Shown piece by piece: positions 51,834-60,116 of a stretch of DNA of 64,000 nucleotides. The notes beneath the pieces were generated by a model. The model ran no database searches, was not told the DNA's origin, and was given only the letters and a program-made list of their open reading frames with translations. The translations under genes were made by a program, and so were the position numbers. Position 1 is the stretch's first letter. Each line of letters opens with the position of its first letter. This stretch comes from Candidatus Abyssobacteria bacterium SURF_17 (GTDB lineage Bacteria > Abyssobacteria > SURF-5). Where the stretch lies: positions 20,127-84,126 of the forward strand of contig QZKI01000143.1 in the NCBI GenBank assembly GCA_003598055.1, written 5' to 3'.

Positions 51834-52997
51834 ATGTCCGAAGAGCGGATTGCCGTCCTACGTGCCGCAATGGCGGCCCAATCAATTGACGCCGCCGTCC
51901 TTCTCTATTCTCGCGACATCTTGTACTATACAGGTGCGTCTATCCCGAGCATCCTCCTCGTGACTCCGCAGACTGCTCGTCTCTATGCTCGCCGGGCATT
52001 TGGGTTTGCACAAGAAGATTCGACGATACCGGATGTAGTCGGGAGTGGCAATCTCCGGGATGTCTTCGACCAGCTCGGTTCGGAGAAGCTGGAACACGCG
52101 CGCGTCGGCCTCGAGCTGGATGTGATTCCGGCAGAGCTTTTCCTAAAGATTCGGGAAGCGCTTCCCCGGGCGATGTTTGTCAATGTTTCCCCGCTCATCC
52201 TTTCCCAGCGAATGATAAAGGACGAGCGCGAGCTGGTAGTGGTGCGTGCTTCCGCAACGATGACGGACAAGGCGCACCGGCGCGCTCGCGAGGTGATTCG
52301 CGCGGGAATGAGGGAAGTCGAAATGGCCGCCGAGGTTGAGGCAGAGTTGCGGCGAAACAAGCACGAAGGCATTCTGGTTAACCGGCGGTTCGACGCCTAT
52401 ACGATGTATGGAATGATTGGCTCAGGCGAAGCCCTCACCCGCTTTGCGGGGTTTGCGAATGTTGCCACCGGCGTTGGGCTGAGTCCCGCCATGCGCATCA
52501 GCACGTCGGACAGAGTCATGAGTAGAGGTGACCTGGTCATGATTGATATCACAGGCTGTCACCACGGATACATCACGGATGTTACGCGGCCGTACGTGAT
52601 AGGAAGGGCATCGCAGCGGCAAGTTGAGGTGTTTGAAGCGCTCTGCACAATTGAAGATGAGATATTTCGCACCATCAAGCCCGGCGTCCCCGTGGCAGAT
52701 GTCTACGCGCGAGGAGTCGACTCGGCCGCGCGGACGAAGTTCGGTGATTATTTCATGGGCTATGAGGAAAAGGGAAGATTCGTCGGCCACGGACTTGGGC
52801 TTGAGCTTGATGAACCTCCGGTCATCGGACCTGATGACCCGACGATTATCCGCGAGAACATGACGCTTGCGGTCGAAATCAACACGATAATACCTGATTT
52901 TGGCGCGATAAAGGTGGAGGATTCGTTCATTGTAAAATCCGATGGCGTCGAGGTGCTCTCGAATATTGAGCGAAGGCTGTTCGAGGTGGACGTGTGA
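51834..52997 (+). CDS. M24-family Xaa-Pro aminopeptidase-like protein
   Basis: The 387-residue protein has an N-terminal creatinase-type domain (about 1-135, AAVLLYSRDILYYTGASIPS) and a C-terminal pita-bread metallopeptidase domain. Metal ligands are visible: the two Asp in LVMIDITGCHHGYITDVTRP, His in FVGHGLGLELDEPPVIG, Glu in LAVEINTIIPDFGAIK and Glu in VEDSFIV. It likely cleaves X-Pro dipeptides or peptides. There is no signal peptide. It stands alone after the palindromic repeat. Confidence 0.9.
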   Translation: MSEERIAVLRAAMAAQSIDAAVLLYSRDILYYTGASIPSILLVTPQTARLYARRAFGFAQEDSTIPDVVGSGNLRDVFDQLGSEKLEHARVGLELDVIPAELFLKIREALPRAMFVNVSPLILSQRMIKDERELVVVRASATMTDKAHRRAREVIRAGMREVEMAAEVEAELRRNKHEGILVNRRFDAYTMYGMIGSGEALTRFAGFANVATGVGLSPAMRISTSDRVMSRGDLVMIDITGCHHGYITDVTRPYVIGRASQRQVEVFEALCTIEDEIFRTIKPGVPVADVYARGVDSAARTKFGDYFMGYEEKGRFVGHGLGLELDEPPVIGPDDPTIIRENMTLAVEINTIIPDFGAIKVEDSFIVKSDGVEVLSNIERRLFEVDV

Positions 52998-53189
52998 AAA
53001 TGAACTCCGACTGCAAAGGATCGCAAACCCGAAGCCCAAGGAACGAACGGAGGCAGATCGCCGCAGTCACTAAGTGACGAAAGAAAAAGAAGAGCGATTG
53101 GGCCTTTGTAATGGATGTCGTTTCGTAATCCGGGGAAAGCAGCGAAATCAGCGGATAAGAATATTTATTTGTTCAGTGGAGGCATCTTA

Positions 53190-53723
53190 ATGAACATTGA
53201 CCCATCTGTTTTCATACATCCTTCTGCCGTACTGCATGGCAATCTTACTATCGGCAAGCATAGCAGTATCTGGCCGAACGCAGTGATACGGGCGGATTTC
53301 AATTACATCACCATTGGTCGGTATACCAACATTCAGGACCATGCGACGATTCATGCTTCGCCGACGCATCCGACAACGGTCGGCGACTTCGTGACTGCCG
53401 CACACTCGACAATACTGCACGCGTGCGCCATCGGCAATCGGGTCATGATAGGAATGGGAGCGACCATCATGGACGGCGCTCACATAGGCGACGGCACGCT
53501 GATAGCGGCTGGCGCATTGGTGAAGGAGGGCACTATCGTTCCATCCGGCTCGCTCGTCGTCGGTGTGCCGGGCAAAATCCTCGAGGGCAAGGGTCGCCCG
53601 GAATTCAACGAACAGAATGCAGTCTCTTATTATGTCTTGTCGCGAAAGTATCTCGAAGGGAAAGACACGATCTCGCCAGAAGAACTGGTCAACCTCATGC
53701 AGTCCTTCAGACCGGAAGAATAG
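53190..53723 (+). CDS. Gamma-class carbonic anhydrase-like protein
   Basis: From the ATG at 53190 (GGAGG upstream) the protein has 177 residues. It is a left-handed beta-helix with hexapeptide repeats (FIHPSAVLHGNLTIGKHSSI, AVIRADFNYITIGRYTNIQD). The zinc ligands of gamma carbonic anhydrases are visible as DHATIH, TAAHSTILHACAIG. The family also includes ferripyochelin-binding-like proteins, not all with activity. The C-terminal helix after GKGRPEF ends in SPEELVNLMQSFRPEE. A longer reading from 53115 is less likely because the family starts at this ATG. Confidence 0.88.
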   Translation: MNIDPSVFIHPSAVLHGNLTIGKHSSIWPNAVIRADFNYITIGRYTNIQDHATIHASPTHPTTVGDFVTAAHSTILHACAIGNRVMIGMGATIMDGAHIGDGTLIAAGALVKEGTIVPSGSLVVGVPGKILEGKGRPEFNEQNAVSYYVLSRKYLEGKDTISPEELVNLMQSFRPEE

Positions 53724-53883
53724 GGGAGTGGTGGCGCCAGGAAACGTGCCCACGTCGAATGTGCCCGTTATCACGAGTGCATTTTTGGAAATCTCGACTC
53801 CTGATTTCGTGTAGTGACGCAGCAATGCTGCGCCACTGCGAGCGTGAACCGACAAGAGCAAGACTGACAGAACACGAATGTCT

Positions 53884-54498
53884 TTATCCTCGAAGCTTCT
53901 TTGTGATTTCGGTGACGCGGCGGCCGAGCGCGCGCGCAATCTCCAGGTCTTCGGGTTTCGGTGTGAGCTCGCCTTCGCCGCCTGCAATTGTTGAAGCGCC
54001 ATATGGTGTGCCGCCTCTTCCCTCGGTGTGAAGCATTCCTGGCACGGAGTAGGGGACGCCGACGATAATCATCCCGAGGTGCAAGAGGGGCGCCATCATG
54101 GTGAAAAGTGTCGTCTCCTGGCCGCCGTGTGTGCTCGCGGTTGACGTGAATAGGCCGGCCGGCTTGCCTTCGAGTTCGCCCTTCATCCATAAGCTGCCAG
54201 TCGAATCTATGAGCTGCTTCATCTGAGCCGTCATATTCCCGTAGCGGGTCGGCGTACCGAAGATTACTCCGTCGGCCTTGCGCAGGTCATCGAGCGTACA
54301 CACGGGTATGTTCTTCTGCTGCTCGCGTACCTTGCTGGCGTCCTCGTCATCATCAATGATCTTGTCGACGACATCAAATTCCTGAACACGCCGGAGCATA
54401 ACGTCCGCGCCCGCTACTGAGCGCGCGCCTTCTTCCACTGCCTTCGCTAACTGGAATACGTGACCATACATGGAATAATAGACAATCAGTATATTCAT
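53884..54498 (-). CDS. wrbA: NAD(P)H:quinone oxidoreductase WrbA
   Basis: This 204-residue flavodoxin-like enzyme reduces quinones with two electrons. It starts MNILIVYYSMYGHVFQLAKA with the FMN-phosphate loop (SMYGHVFQL), followed by GVIFGTPTRYGNMTAQMKQL and STASTHGGQETTLF, the signature of WrbA, and ends in ALGRRVTEITKKLRG. The length is typical. It is a single gene, convergent with the gamma carbonic anhydrase. No oxidative-stress gene is adjacent, though the AhpD-like selenoprotein lies 2.2 kb away. Confidence 0.94.
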   Translation of the reverse strand: MNILIVYYSMYGHVFQLAKAVEEGARSVAGADVMLRRVQEFDVVDKIIDDDEDASKVREQQKNIPVCTLDDLRKADGVIFGTPTRYGNMTAQMKQLIDSTGSLWMKGELEGKPAGLFTSTASTHGGQETTLFTMMAPLLHLGMIIVGVPYSVPGMLHTEGRGGTPYGASTIAGGEGELTPKPEDLEIARALGRRVTEITKKLRG

Positions 54499-54626
54499 GG
54501 CTTTAACCCCCTCTATGCCCCATCATCTTAAGGTCTTGCTCACACTTCGATACATCTTAGGTTATACAAATATGCATCGCAGAGAATAATAGTGCTAAGA
54601 CCTGCAAGGAGGAGGCATGACGTCAT

Positions 54627-55670
54627 TCATACGGGCGGCGAGCCGGAACATTCGATAAGAGTGTTCCTGTCTTCTGCTATCTGGAACTTGACCGGAAGAA
54701 ACTTTTCTATCACATACATATTTGTCTTTGCGTGATCCGTCAGCTTCGGACAGAGTATCGCGGATTTCCCACGCGCCAGAGCAATGAAAATGAGCAGCAT
54801 GTCGGAAAGATGGTTGTCGACGGCCGCGCCTGATTCTATCGCGTTGATGAGCCCGCGAGCCGCTTCTTCACCAACCAGTTCTGATGGTTTTCCGCGCTCG
54901 CCCAATGCGTCGAATCCTAACACTGTGCCCGTTGAAGTATGCACCCACAACACTATGCCTGAGCCGGGGCAAGCTGCATCGACGTATTGGCTCTCGATTG
55001 TGGCCTTCAGTCCCTTGACTCGAAGGAGTTTCATTGCGGCCTCGGCTTGTCTCTCTGCGACTTTGGGCTTTTGCAGATGTTCGCTAGCGATTGACATCCC
55101 TCGAATATCCTTCAATACTCCGACATCAGTCAAGCTGAGCGGCTGGAGATTCCTGCATGGGTGGGCGACAATCTTCGTTTCAGCCCCGCCGATTGGGTAA
55201 AATCCGTGCCGCTGTATCTCTATTTCGGCTGAATATCCCATCTGACCAAGTACGGGCAGCAAGACGTTCTGTATGTAAGGCACTGGGGGAGCCCATTTGG
55301 CAAATGTTGCGCCGCCGTTCACGGTAACGATGACATCACCCGCGGCCATGCAGATGGGGAGCTTGAGAGACTGGAAGAGCAATCCGATGGAACCCGCCGT
55401 GGAGATTGTCACCTGCAGCTCCTTTGCCTCGATGGCGCCGGGATGCAGCTCGATTTCGGTCGAGCGAATCCTCGCATTGACAAGGCGTCCCGAACACAGG
55501 GCGGCTATCGCCTTCAGACCCTCAAGGTGCTGGACTCTGAGGCCGGGGTTCTTCCTTCCGGCCCGGATATGAGAAACTCTGAGCGGTCGTCCCGTTACGG
55601 CAGATAATCCCGCCGCAACTCTCAAAATCGCTCCACCGCCTTCAAGGTATGAGCCGTCGATTTCCACCAT
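54627..55670 (-). CDS. rtcA: RNA 3'-terminal phosphate cyclase
   Basis: From the ATG at 55670 (AAGGA nine bases upstream) the protein has 347 residues; a longer frame reaches 55850 but overlaps the divergent gene and has no homology. The cyclase makes RNA 2',3'-cyclic phosphate with ATP. The conserved start reads DGSYLEGGGAILRVAAGLSA, where the family has GEGGGQILR, then HIRAGRKNPGLRVQHL, and the nucleophilic His is in AAVDNHLSDMLLIFIALARG. The RtcB ligase is not nearby. Confidence 0.9.
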   Translation of the reverse strand: MVEIDGSYLEGGGAILRVAAGLSAVTGRPLRVSHIRAGRKNPGLRVQHLEGLKAIAALCSGRLVNARIRSTEIELHPGAIEAKELQVTISTAGSIGLLFQSLKLPICMAAGDVIVTVNGGATFAKWAPPVPYIQNVLLPVLGQMGYSAEIEIQRHGFYPIGGAETKIVAHPCRNLQPLSLTDVGVLKDIRGMSIASEHLQKPKVAERQAEAAMKLLRVKGLKATIESQYVDAACPGSGIVLWVHTSTGTVLGFDALGERGKPSELVGEEAARGLINAIESGAAVDNHLSDMLLIFIALARGKSAILCPKLTDHAKTNMYVIEKFLPVKFQIAEDRNTLIECSGSPPV

Positions 55671-55779
55671 AAGTCTCTGGTCCTTGTCTTCTCGATGTGA
55701 TAGCATATCAGAAAAATATGTACGGAACACACCTGACGGGCAAGCATCCTGACGGCCTTCGCTCGCACACCCCTCGTGC

Positions 55780-55808
55780 TTGACGCTCCACAAGCAGTCG
55801 TGTATATT
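55780..55808 (+). promoter_or_regulatory. Promoter for the LUD protein and thioesterase
   Basis: TTGACG (55780-55785) and TATATT (55803-55808) are 17 bases apart, 41 bases before the ATG at 55849, which excludes longer upstream reading of that gene. Confidence 0.55.
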
Positions 55809-55848
55809 GGTTTGCATCTTCGGTTCTTGGGAAAGGTGGGTGGATTCC

Positions 55849-56463
55849 ATGGATGAGATTCAGAAAACGATCGAGGCGCTTCAGGCGAACAACATCGAGT
55901 GTGTGTTTGTTCAAAATAAGCAGGAAGCCCTGAAAAAGGCGCTCGAGATGATTCCTGTCGGCGCAACAGTGGGCCTGGGCGGTTCGGTCACAGTCGAGCA
56001 GATTGGGTTGCTTGCAGAGCTTCGGTCGGGCAAGTACACGGTCTACGACCAGTATGAGTCGGGTATCGATATGGAAGAAAACATGCGGCGTCGAAGAGCC
56101 GGTTTGACGGCGCACTATTTCGTCACCGGCACGAACGCTGTCACGATGGACGGCCAGCTTGTAAACGTTGACGGATTAGGCAATCGTGTGGCGGCGCAGG
56201 CGTTTGGTCCGGAGAAGGTCATCCTCGTGGCGGGCAAGAACAAGATTGTGAAGGATGTCCACGAGGCATTCGACAGACTCGAGAAGATAGCCGCCCCTAT
56301 CAATGCCAAGCGAGTCAACGCCGCCACTCCGTGCGCGGACACGGGCGTTTGCATAGACTGCGATTCTCCGGCTCGCATCTGCAACATCTATACTATCATT
56401 CGAAGGATGATGATTCCCGGCCGCATTACGGTCATCCTTGTCAATGATTCACTCGGATTTTGA
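55849..56463 (+). CDS. LUD-domain (LutC/DUF162-like) protein
   Basis: This 204-residue protein belongs to the lactate-utilisation LUD domain family: EALQANNIECVFVQNKQEAL, VGLGGSVTVEQIGLLAEL, THYFVTGTNAVTMDGQLVNV, GNRVAAQAFGPEKVILVAGK. In LutC this domain helps an iron-sulfur complex oxidise L-lactate; here no LutA or LutB is adjacent. The Cys-rich CADTGVCIDCDSPARICN tail may bind a metal and is typical of the short DUF162 group. The stop overlaps the thioesterase frame. It starts at the ATG at 55849, with GGTGGG-type ribosome site. Confidence 0.88.
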   Translation: MDEIQKTIEALQANNIECVFVQNKQEALKKALEMIPVGATVGLGGSVTVEQIGLLAELRSGKYTVYDQYESGIDMEENMRRRRAGLTAHYFVTGTNAVTMDGQLVNVDGLGNRVAAQAFGPEKVILVAGKNKIVKDVHEAFDRLEKIAAPINAKRVNAATPCADTGVCIDCDSPARICNIYTIIRRMMIPGRITVILVNDSLGF

Positions 56464-56510
56464 TTCGGACGCCGCCTGCATTAGAAGATGTGAAGAGAGG
56501 GAGAGACGTA

Positions 56511-56975
56511 GTGAATGAGCATCGTTCCCAGGTGGATTTGGACGCATTGCGCGAGCATGCCAACCAAATCCCGATGTATCGACTCATCGGGATGCAAGTG
56601 ATCGAGGTTCGTCCCGGCTATTCTCGATTCCGCTTGCCGTTCAGAAAAGAGCTGACCCAACCGTTTGGCGTGATGCACGGGGGCGCACTTGCTGCGGTTG
56701 CCGATTCTGCTGTCGCGATTGCGCTCTGGGGCCTTGTGGGTACCGATAAAACTTTCACAACCATCGAGATGAAGATCAATTTCATCGCTCCTGTTGGCTC
56801 GGGCGAAGTGATTGCTGAAGGTAACATCGTTCACTGCGGACGCCGCACAGCTCTCGGCGACGTCACGCTGAAGGACCAGGACGGGCGTCTTGTAGCAAAG
56901 TGTCTGGCCACATATATGATCCTCCCCGTCGAGGATGGGTCAGTCAAGCCGCCTGATTGGACAAGGGGTGGATGA
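56511..56975 (+). CDS. PaaI-family hotdog thioesterase
   Basis: The most likely start is GTG 56511, with GGGAG about eight bases upstream; an in-frame TTG at 56460 overlaps the LUD gene. The 154-residue protein has the hotdog fold with RLPFRKELTQPFGVMHGGAL and AAVADSAVAIALWG, where HGG marks the family's acyl-CoA thioesterase site, and IEMKINFIAPVGSGEVIAEG. It cleaves acyl-CoA thioesters of aromatic or short-chain acids. It is a companion of the LUD gene. Confidence 0.88.
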   Translation: MNEHRSQVDLDALREHANQIPMYRLIGMQVIEVRPGYSRFRLPFRKELTQPFGVMHGGALAAVADSAVAIALWGLVGTDKTFTTIEMKINFIAPVGSGEVIAEGNIVHCGRRTALGDVTLKDQDGRLVAKCLATYMILPVEDGSVKPPDWTRGG

Positions 56976-56988
56976 GCTACCGCAGCAA

Positions 56989-57867
56989 TTAAACGGGGCC
57001 GATCAATTCTTCCGCGTTTTTCGATAACAGACGCTCCCTGAGCCATGGATTTCCCTCGGTCACGTCGAGCACAATCGCCAGTTCGTATCTCTGACCTGCA
57101 AATGGCCAATCCGTTCCAAAGATGACTCTATCCCCACCAATTTTTTCAATGGCTTTTCTGACCGTCTGTATCGGCTGAAAGCTTGTCTCTAAGCGTACGT
57201 TCTTCAGTGCCTGTGCGATTTCGATTGCCGTTTCGGCCTCGAACATGGCCATGTGGCCCATGACAAACTTCACGCGCGGGAACGCAGAAAAGAGCTTTAC
57301 ATAATTGTCCGGATGGCCATACTGCTCGGATTCCGACTCCGGCACGTAGTAGGCTGTCTGGCCGCAGTGAAAGAACACGGGAAGGTCGTATTGGCTGAAC
57401 TCTTCCACTATTTCCATACACTCGGTTCCCGAGGGATGGAAGTCCTGTATGATGGGGTGGAGCTTGATTCCGCGGCATCCGGACTTTACATAGCTCCTCA
57501 ATTTTTCTATTCGCTGCGGGTCATGTGGGTCAACGGAGGCAAACGGTATCAGGCCACTGTTGTCTTTGGCAAACGATATGACCTCCGAAGTGTCCCCGTA
57601 GGGCTCCACGGGAAGGATAACGCTGTGAGTTATCCCTGCCCGTTGCATTCCTTTCTTCAGTCCGTCGACACATGCCATGGCATTTCGGCCTTGTGTTTCA
57701 CAGGCCACCCGCTTGCGCAGCTTGCGTCGCAGATTCAGCGGCATGTACATGTTGAACCTGCGCCATTCGAACGCTCGTATCAGCAGACCTCGCGATGGCC
57801 GCACGCGACTCGCGCCATCCGGAAAGAGGATGTCCTGAGCGTGCGTATGCATATCGATGATCTTCAA
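56989..57867 (-). CDS. Amidohydrolase (TIM-barrel, amidohydrolase-2 type)
   Basis: This 292-residue protein has a metal site typical of amidohydrolase-2 enzymes: the N-terminal MKIIDMHTHAQDILFP with HxH, GIKLHPIIQDFHPSG with metal His, FHCGQTAYY, KFVMGHMAMFEAETAIEI and the late FGTDWPFAGQ with Asp. GAGGTT-type sequence precedes the ATG. It could be a decarboxylase or hydrolase; the substrate is unassigned. Its stop is 13 bases from the convergent thioesterase. Confidence 0.87.
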   Translation of the reverse strand: MKIIDMHTHAQDILFPDGASRVRPSRGLLIRAFEWRRFNMYMPLNLRRKLRKRVACETQGRNAMACVDGLKKGMQRAGITHSVILPVEPYGDTSEVISFAKDNSGLIPFASVDPHDPQRIEKLRSYVKSGCRGIKLHPIIQDFHPSGTECMEIVEEFSQYDLPVFFHCGQTAYYVPESESEQYGHPDNYVKLFSAFPRVKFVMGHMAMFEAETAIEIAQALKNVRLETSFQPIQTVRKAIEKIGGDRVIFGTDWPFAGQRYELAIVLDVTEGNPWLRERLLSKNAEELIGPV

Positions 57868-58032
57868 GACAGGAACCTCCTCGAAAGCAATAGGAATGAA
57901 AGTGTCTATTCCCCGATAAAGTTTAACCTATTGTCCTATCCTTTTCAACTTTACCTCGCTCAATTCCCTTGTTGCTAATGTCCTTCGCGCGCGCATGCGC
58001 GATTTACGATAGCTGCATAAGGAGTCAGTTCC

Positions 58033-58061
58033 TTGAAAATGGTTCTTGCCTGTGCTAAAAT
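58033..58061 (+). promoter_or_regulatory. Promoter for the glycosyltransferase cluster
   Basis: TTGAAA (58033-58038) and TAAAAT (58056-58061) are 17 bases apart, 43 bases before the first glycosyltransferase start. Confidence 0.6.
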
Positions 58062-58104
58062 TATGACTAACAAGGACTAACGAGCAAACAAGGACCCAAC
58101 AGCG

Positions 58105-59106
58105 GTGGCCGTCAATCTCCCAGGAACGATAAGCGTTGTTATCCCTACCTATAATGGAATCACGCTTCTGCCCGAATGTCTGGATTCAGTCAGGAAGCAG
58201 GAACTACTCCCGGACGAGATAATCCTCGTAGACGATGGATCCTGTGACGGGACGCAAGCGCTGGTCTCTCAAAACTACCCGGAGGTCTGTCTTGTTCGAC
58301 TTGACCCTAATCGGGGCTTTGCCGCCGCCGCAAACGAGGGGATTCGGCGAGCTAAGGGGGAATACATCGCTCTCTTGAACAACGACGCGCGCGCAGCCCC
58401 TCGATGGCTCTCCGAACTGAAGAAAGCTCTCGACGAACGGCCTTCGGTCGGTTCATGTTCCTCAAAGATGCTTTTTGCAGACGGCTCCGACACCATTAAT
58501 TCGATTGGTATCGGATTCACTCGCGCAGGAACAGCGTTCGATGTCGGGTACGGCCAAAAGGACGGCCCACAGTTCAATCGGCCCCGTCCCGTGTTCGGCG
58601 CTTGCGCGGGCGCTGCCATGTACCGGCGGAAGCTATTCGATTCGGTCGGCCTGTTTGACGAAGACTTCTATATGTGGTATGAGGACGCCGACCTCAGTTT
58701 TCGCGCGCAATTGGCCGGGTATAAATGCTTCTTCGTTCCGACAGCGATCGTTTATCACATTGGCGGCGGAACAGTCTCGCCACAGGACGCCAAACACACG
58801 TACTATTGTTCGCGCAACCAGATTCTGATGCTGGCGAAAAACCTGCCATCTCCTCTGCGCCTGCGCTATTTTAGGCGCCTGTTTTCGGCGTGCCTTAAGC
58901 ATTCGGTAAAGACGCTCCTGCAGGGAAATCTCACGGTCTCGATGGGGTATCTTGCCGCCCTACAGAGCTTAAGGTATTTTCTTAAGAAACGTGAGCTAAC
59001 ATCTTTATCATCAGTTATATCCATTGATGAACTTTCTGATTTATTGCGCATTGACTGCGGAGGAGAGGTAGGCGTGAAGTCCGTGCTTTCCGTGAGGAAT
59101 TCGTAA
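58105..59106 (+). CDS. Family 2 glycosyltransferase (rhamnosyltransferase-like)
   Basis: The 333-residue protein starts with GTG. It shows the GT-A family-2 motifs VVIPTYNGITLLPECLDSVR, ILVDDGSCDGTQALV, GFAAAANEGIRRAKGEYIAL and the LNNDARAAP DxD-like motif, then DEDFYMWYEDADLSFRAQLA, which is characteristic of dTDP-rhamnose-type transferases. Cytoplasmic or membrane-associated. It shares about half its sequence pattern with the next gene, suggesting tandem duplication. It leads a five-gene polysaccharide cluster. Confidence 0.92.
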   Translation: MAVNLPGTISVVIPTYNGITLLPECLDSVRKQELLPDEIILVDDGSCDGTQALVSQNYPEVCLVRLDPNRGFAAAANEGIRRAKGEYIALLNNDARAAPRWLSELKKALDERPSVGSCSSKMLFADGSDTINSIGIGFTRAGTAFDVGYGQKDGPQFNRPRPVFGACAGAAMYRRKLFDSVGLFDEDFYMWYEDADLSFRAQLAGYKCFFVPTAIVYHIGGGTVSPQDAKHTYYCSRNQILMLAKNLPSPLRLRYFRRLFSACLKHSVKTLLQGNLTVSMGYLAALQSLRYFLKKRELTSLSSVISIDELSDLLRIDCGGEVGVKSVLSVRNS

Positions 59107-59108
59107 GA

Positions 59109-60116
59109 ATGACCCTGGCGAAGGAGCCTCGAGTGACCATTGTGGTTGTGAATTACAATTGTTCGCCGTATGTCGAAAAATGCTTGGGGTCGCTTCTTGA
59201 ACAATCGTACAGCAACATCGAAATCCTTGTTGTTGACAATGCCTCCACAGATGGATCCGCAGAACAGATTGAATCAAACTACCCAGACATCCGGTTAGTG
59301 AAGGCTGCCGCTAACAGAGGGTTCTCCGCCGCTGTGAATACCGGCATCACTTCGTCAACCGGAGACCTGATTGTGGTCCTGAATATCGACGCGTGGGTTG
59401 ATAGGGATTTTGTTCGCGAGCTTGCAGCGGCCCTTTTGGAGGAACCGGCGGCAGGCATGGCTGCTCCGAAAATGCTTTTCGCGCGCGACGCAAGGGTCGT
59501 TAATTCCATAGGACTGGGGTACAATATCACCGGCAGCAATCATGACATCGGGTTCGGCATAGATGATGGGCCGCAGTTTTCCGAACGCAGATGGGTTTTC
59601 GGTCCCTGTGGCGGCGCTGGCATGTACCGCCGTCGGATGGTAGAGGATATTGGTCTGTTTGACGAAGACTTTTTTATGTATTATGAGGATGTAGATTACA
59701 GCTTCCGGGCGCAAATGGCTGGATACAGGTGCATTTTCGTGCCCACGGCTCGCGTATACCACATCGAAGGTGGCAGCGGAGGCTCCTTGCCAAGGCCAAA
59801 GGGTTACTATTTTGCACGGAATTCGGCGGAAGTCATTCTAAAGGATTTTCCGGGATTCATGTTGCTCAAGTACTCTCCCATTGTCGTATGGGAGATTGCG
59901 AAGCGAGTTTGCTCGGGGTTGCTGAGGGCTGATGCTTCTCCGGTTCTGGGTTACGCGGCGGCTCTTGGTCGTCTCAGACAGATATTGAAGAAGAGGCGCG
60001 GTGTCAAGGATCGATGGAGAGTTCCCGGCGCATATATCGAGGGTCTGTTAAGCGAAAACCGGCATGTTCTGAAGCATATCAACCTCCATGGCAGGCCTGC
60101 CAAGGAGCCTTCATGA
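59109..60116 (+). CDS. Family 2 glycosyltransferase, tandem paralogue
   Basis: This 335-residue protein is the tandem neighbour of the preceding transferase and matches it along the length: VVVNYNCSPYVEKCLGSLLE, VVDNASTDGSAEQI, NRGFSAAVNTGITSSTGDLI, LNIDAWVDRD and DEDFFMYYEDVDYSFRAQMA. The C-terminal 60 residues differ (ILKKRRGVKDRWRVPGAYI). The two probably add different sugars in one glycan. It starts two bases after the previous stop and ends overlapping the next gene in ATGA. Confidence 0.92.
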   Translation: MTLAKEPRVTIVVVNYNCSPYVEKCLGSLLEQSYSNIEILVVDNASTDGSAEQIESNYPDIRLVKAAANRGFSAAVNTGITSSTGDLIVVLNIDAWVDRDFVRELAAALLEEPAAGMAAPKMLFARDARVVNSIGLGYNITGSNHDIGFGIDDGPQFSERRWVFGPCGGAGMYRRRMVEDIGLFDEDFFMYYEDVDYSFRAQMAGYRCIFVPTARVYHIEGGSGGSLPRPKGYYFARNSAEVILKDFPGFMLLKYSPIVVWEIAKRVCSGLLRADASPVLGYAAALGRLRQILKKRRGVKDRWRVPGAYIEGLLSENRHVLKHINLHGRPAKEPS

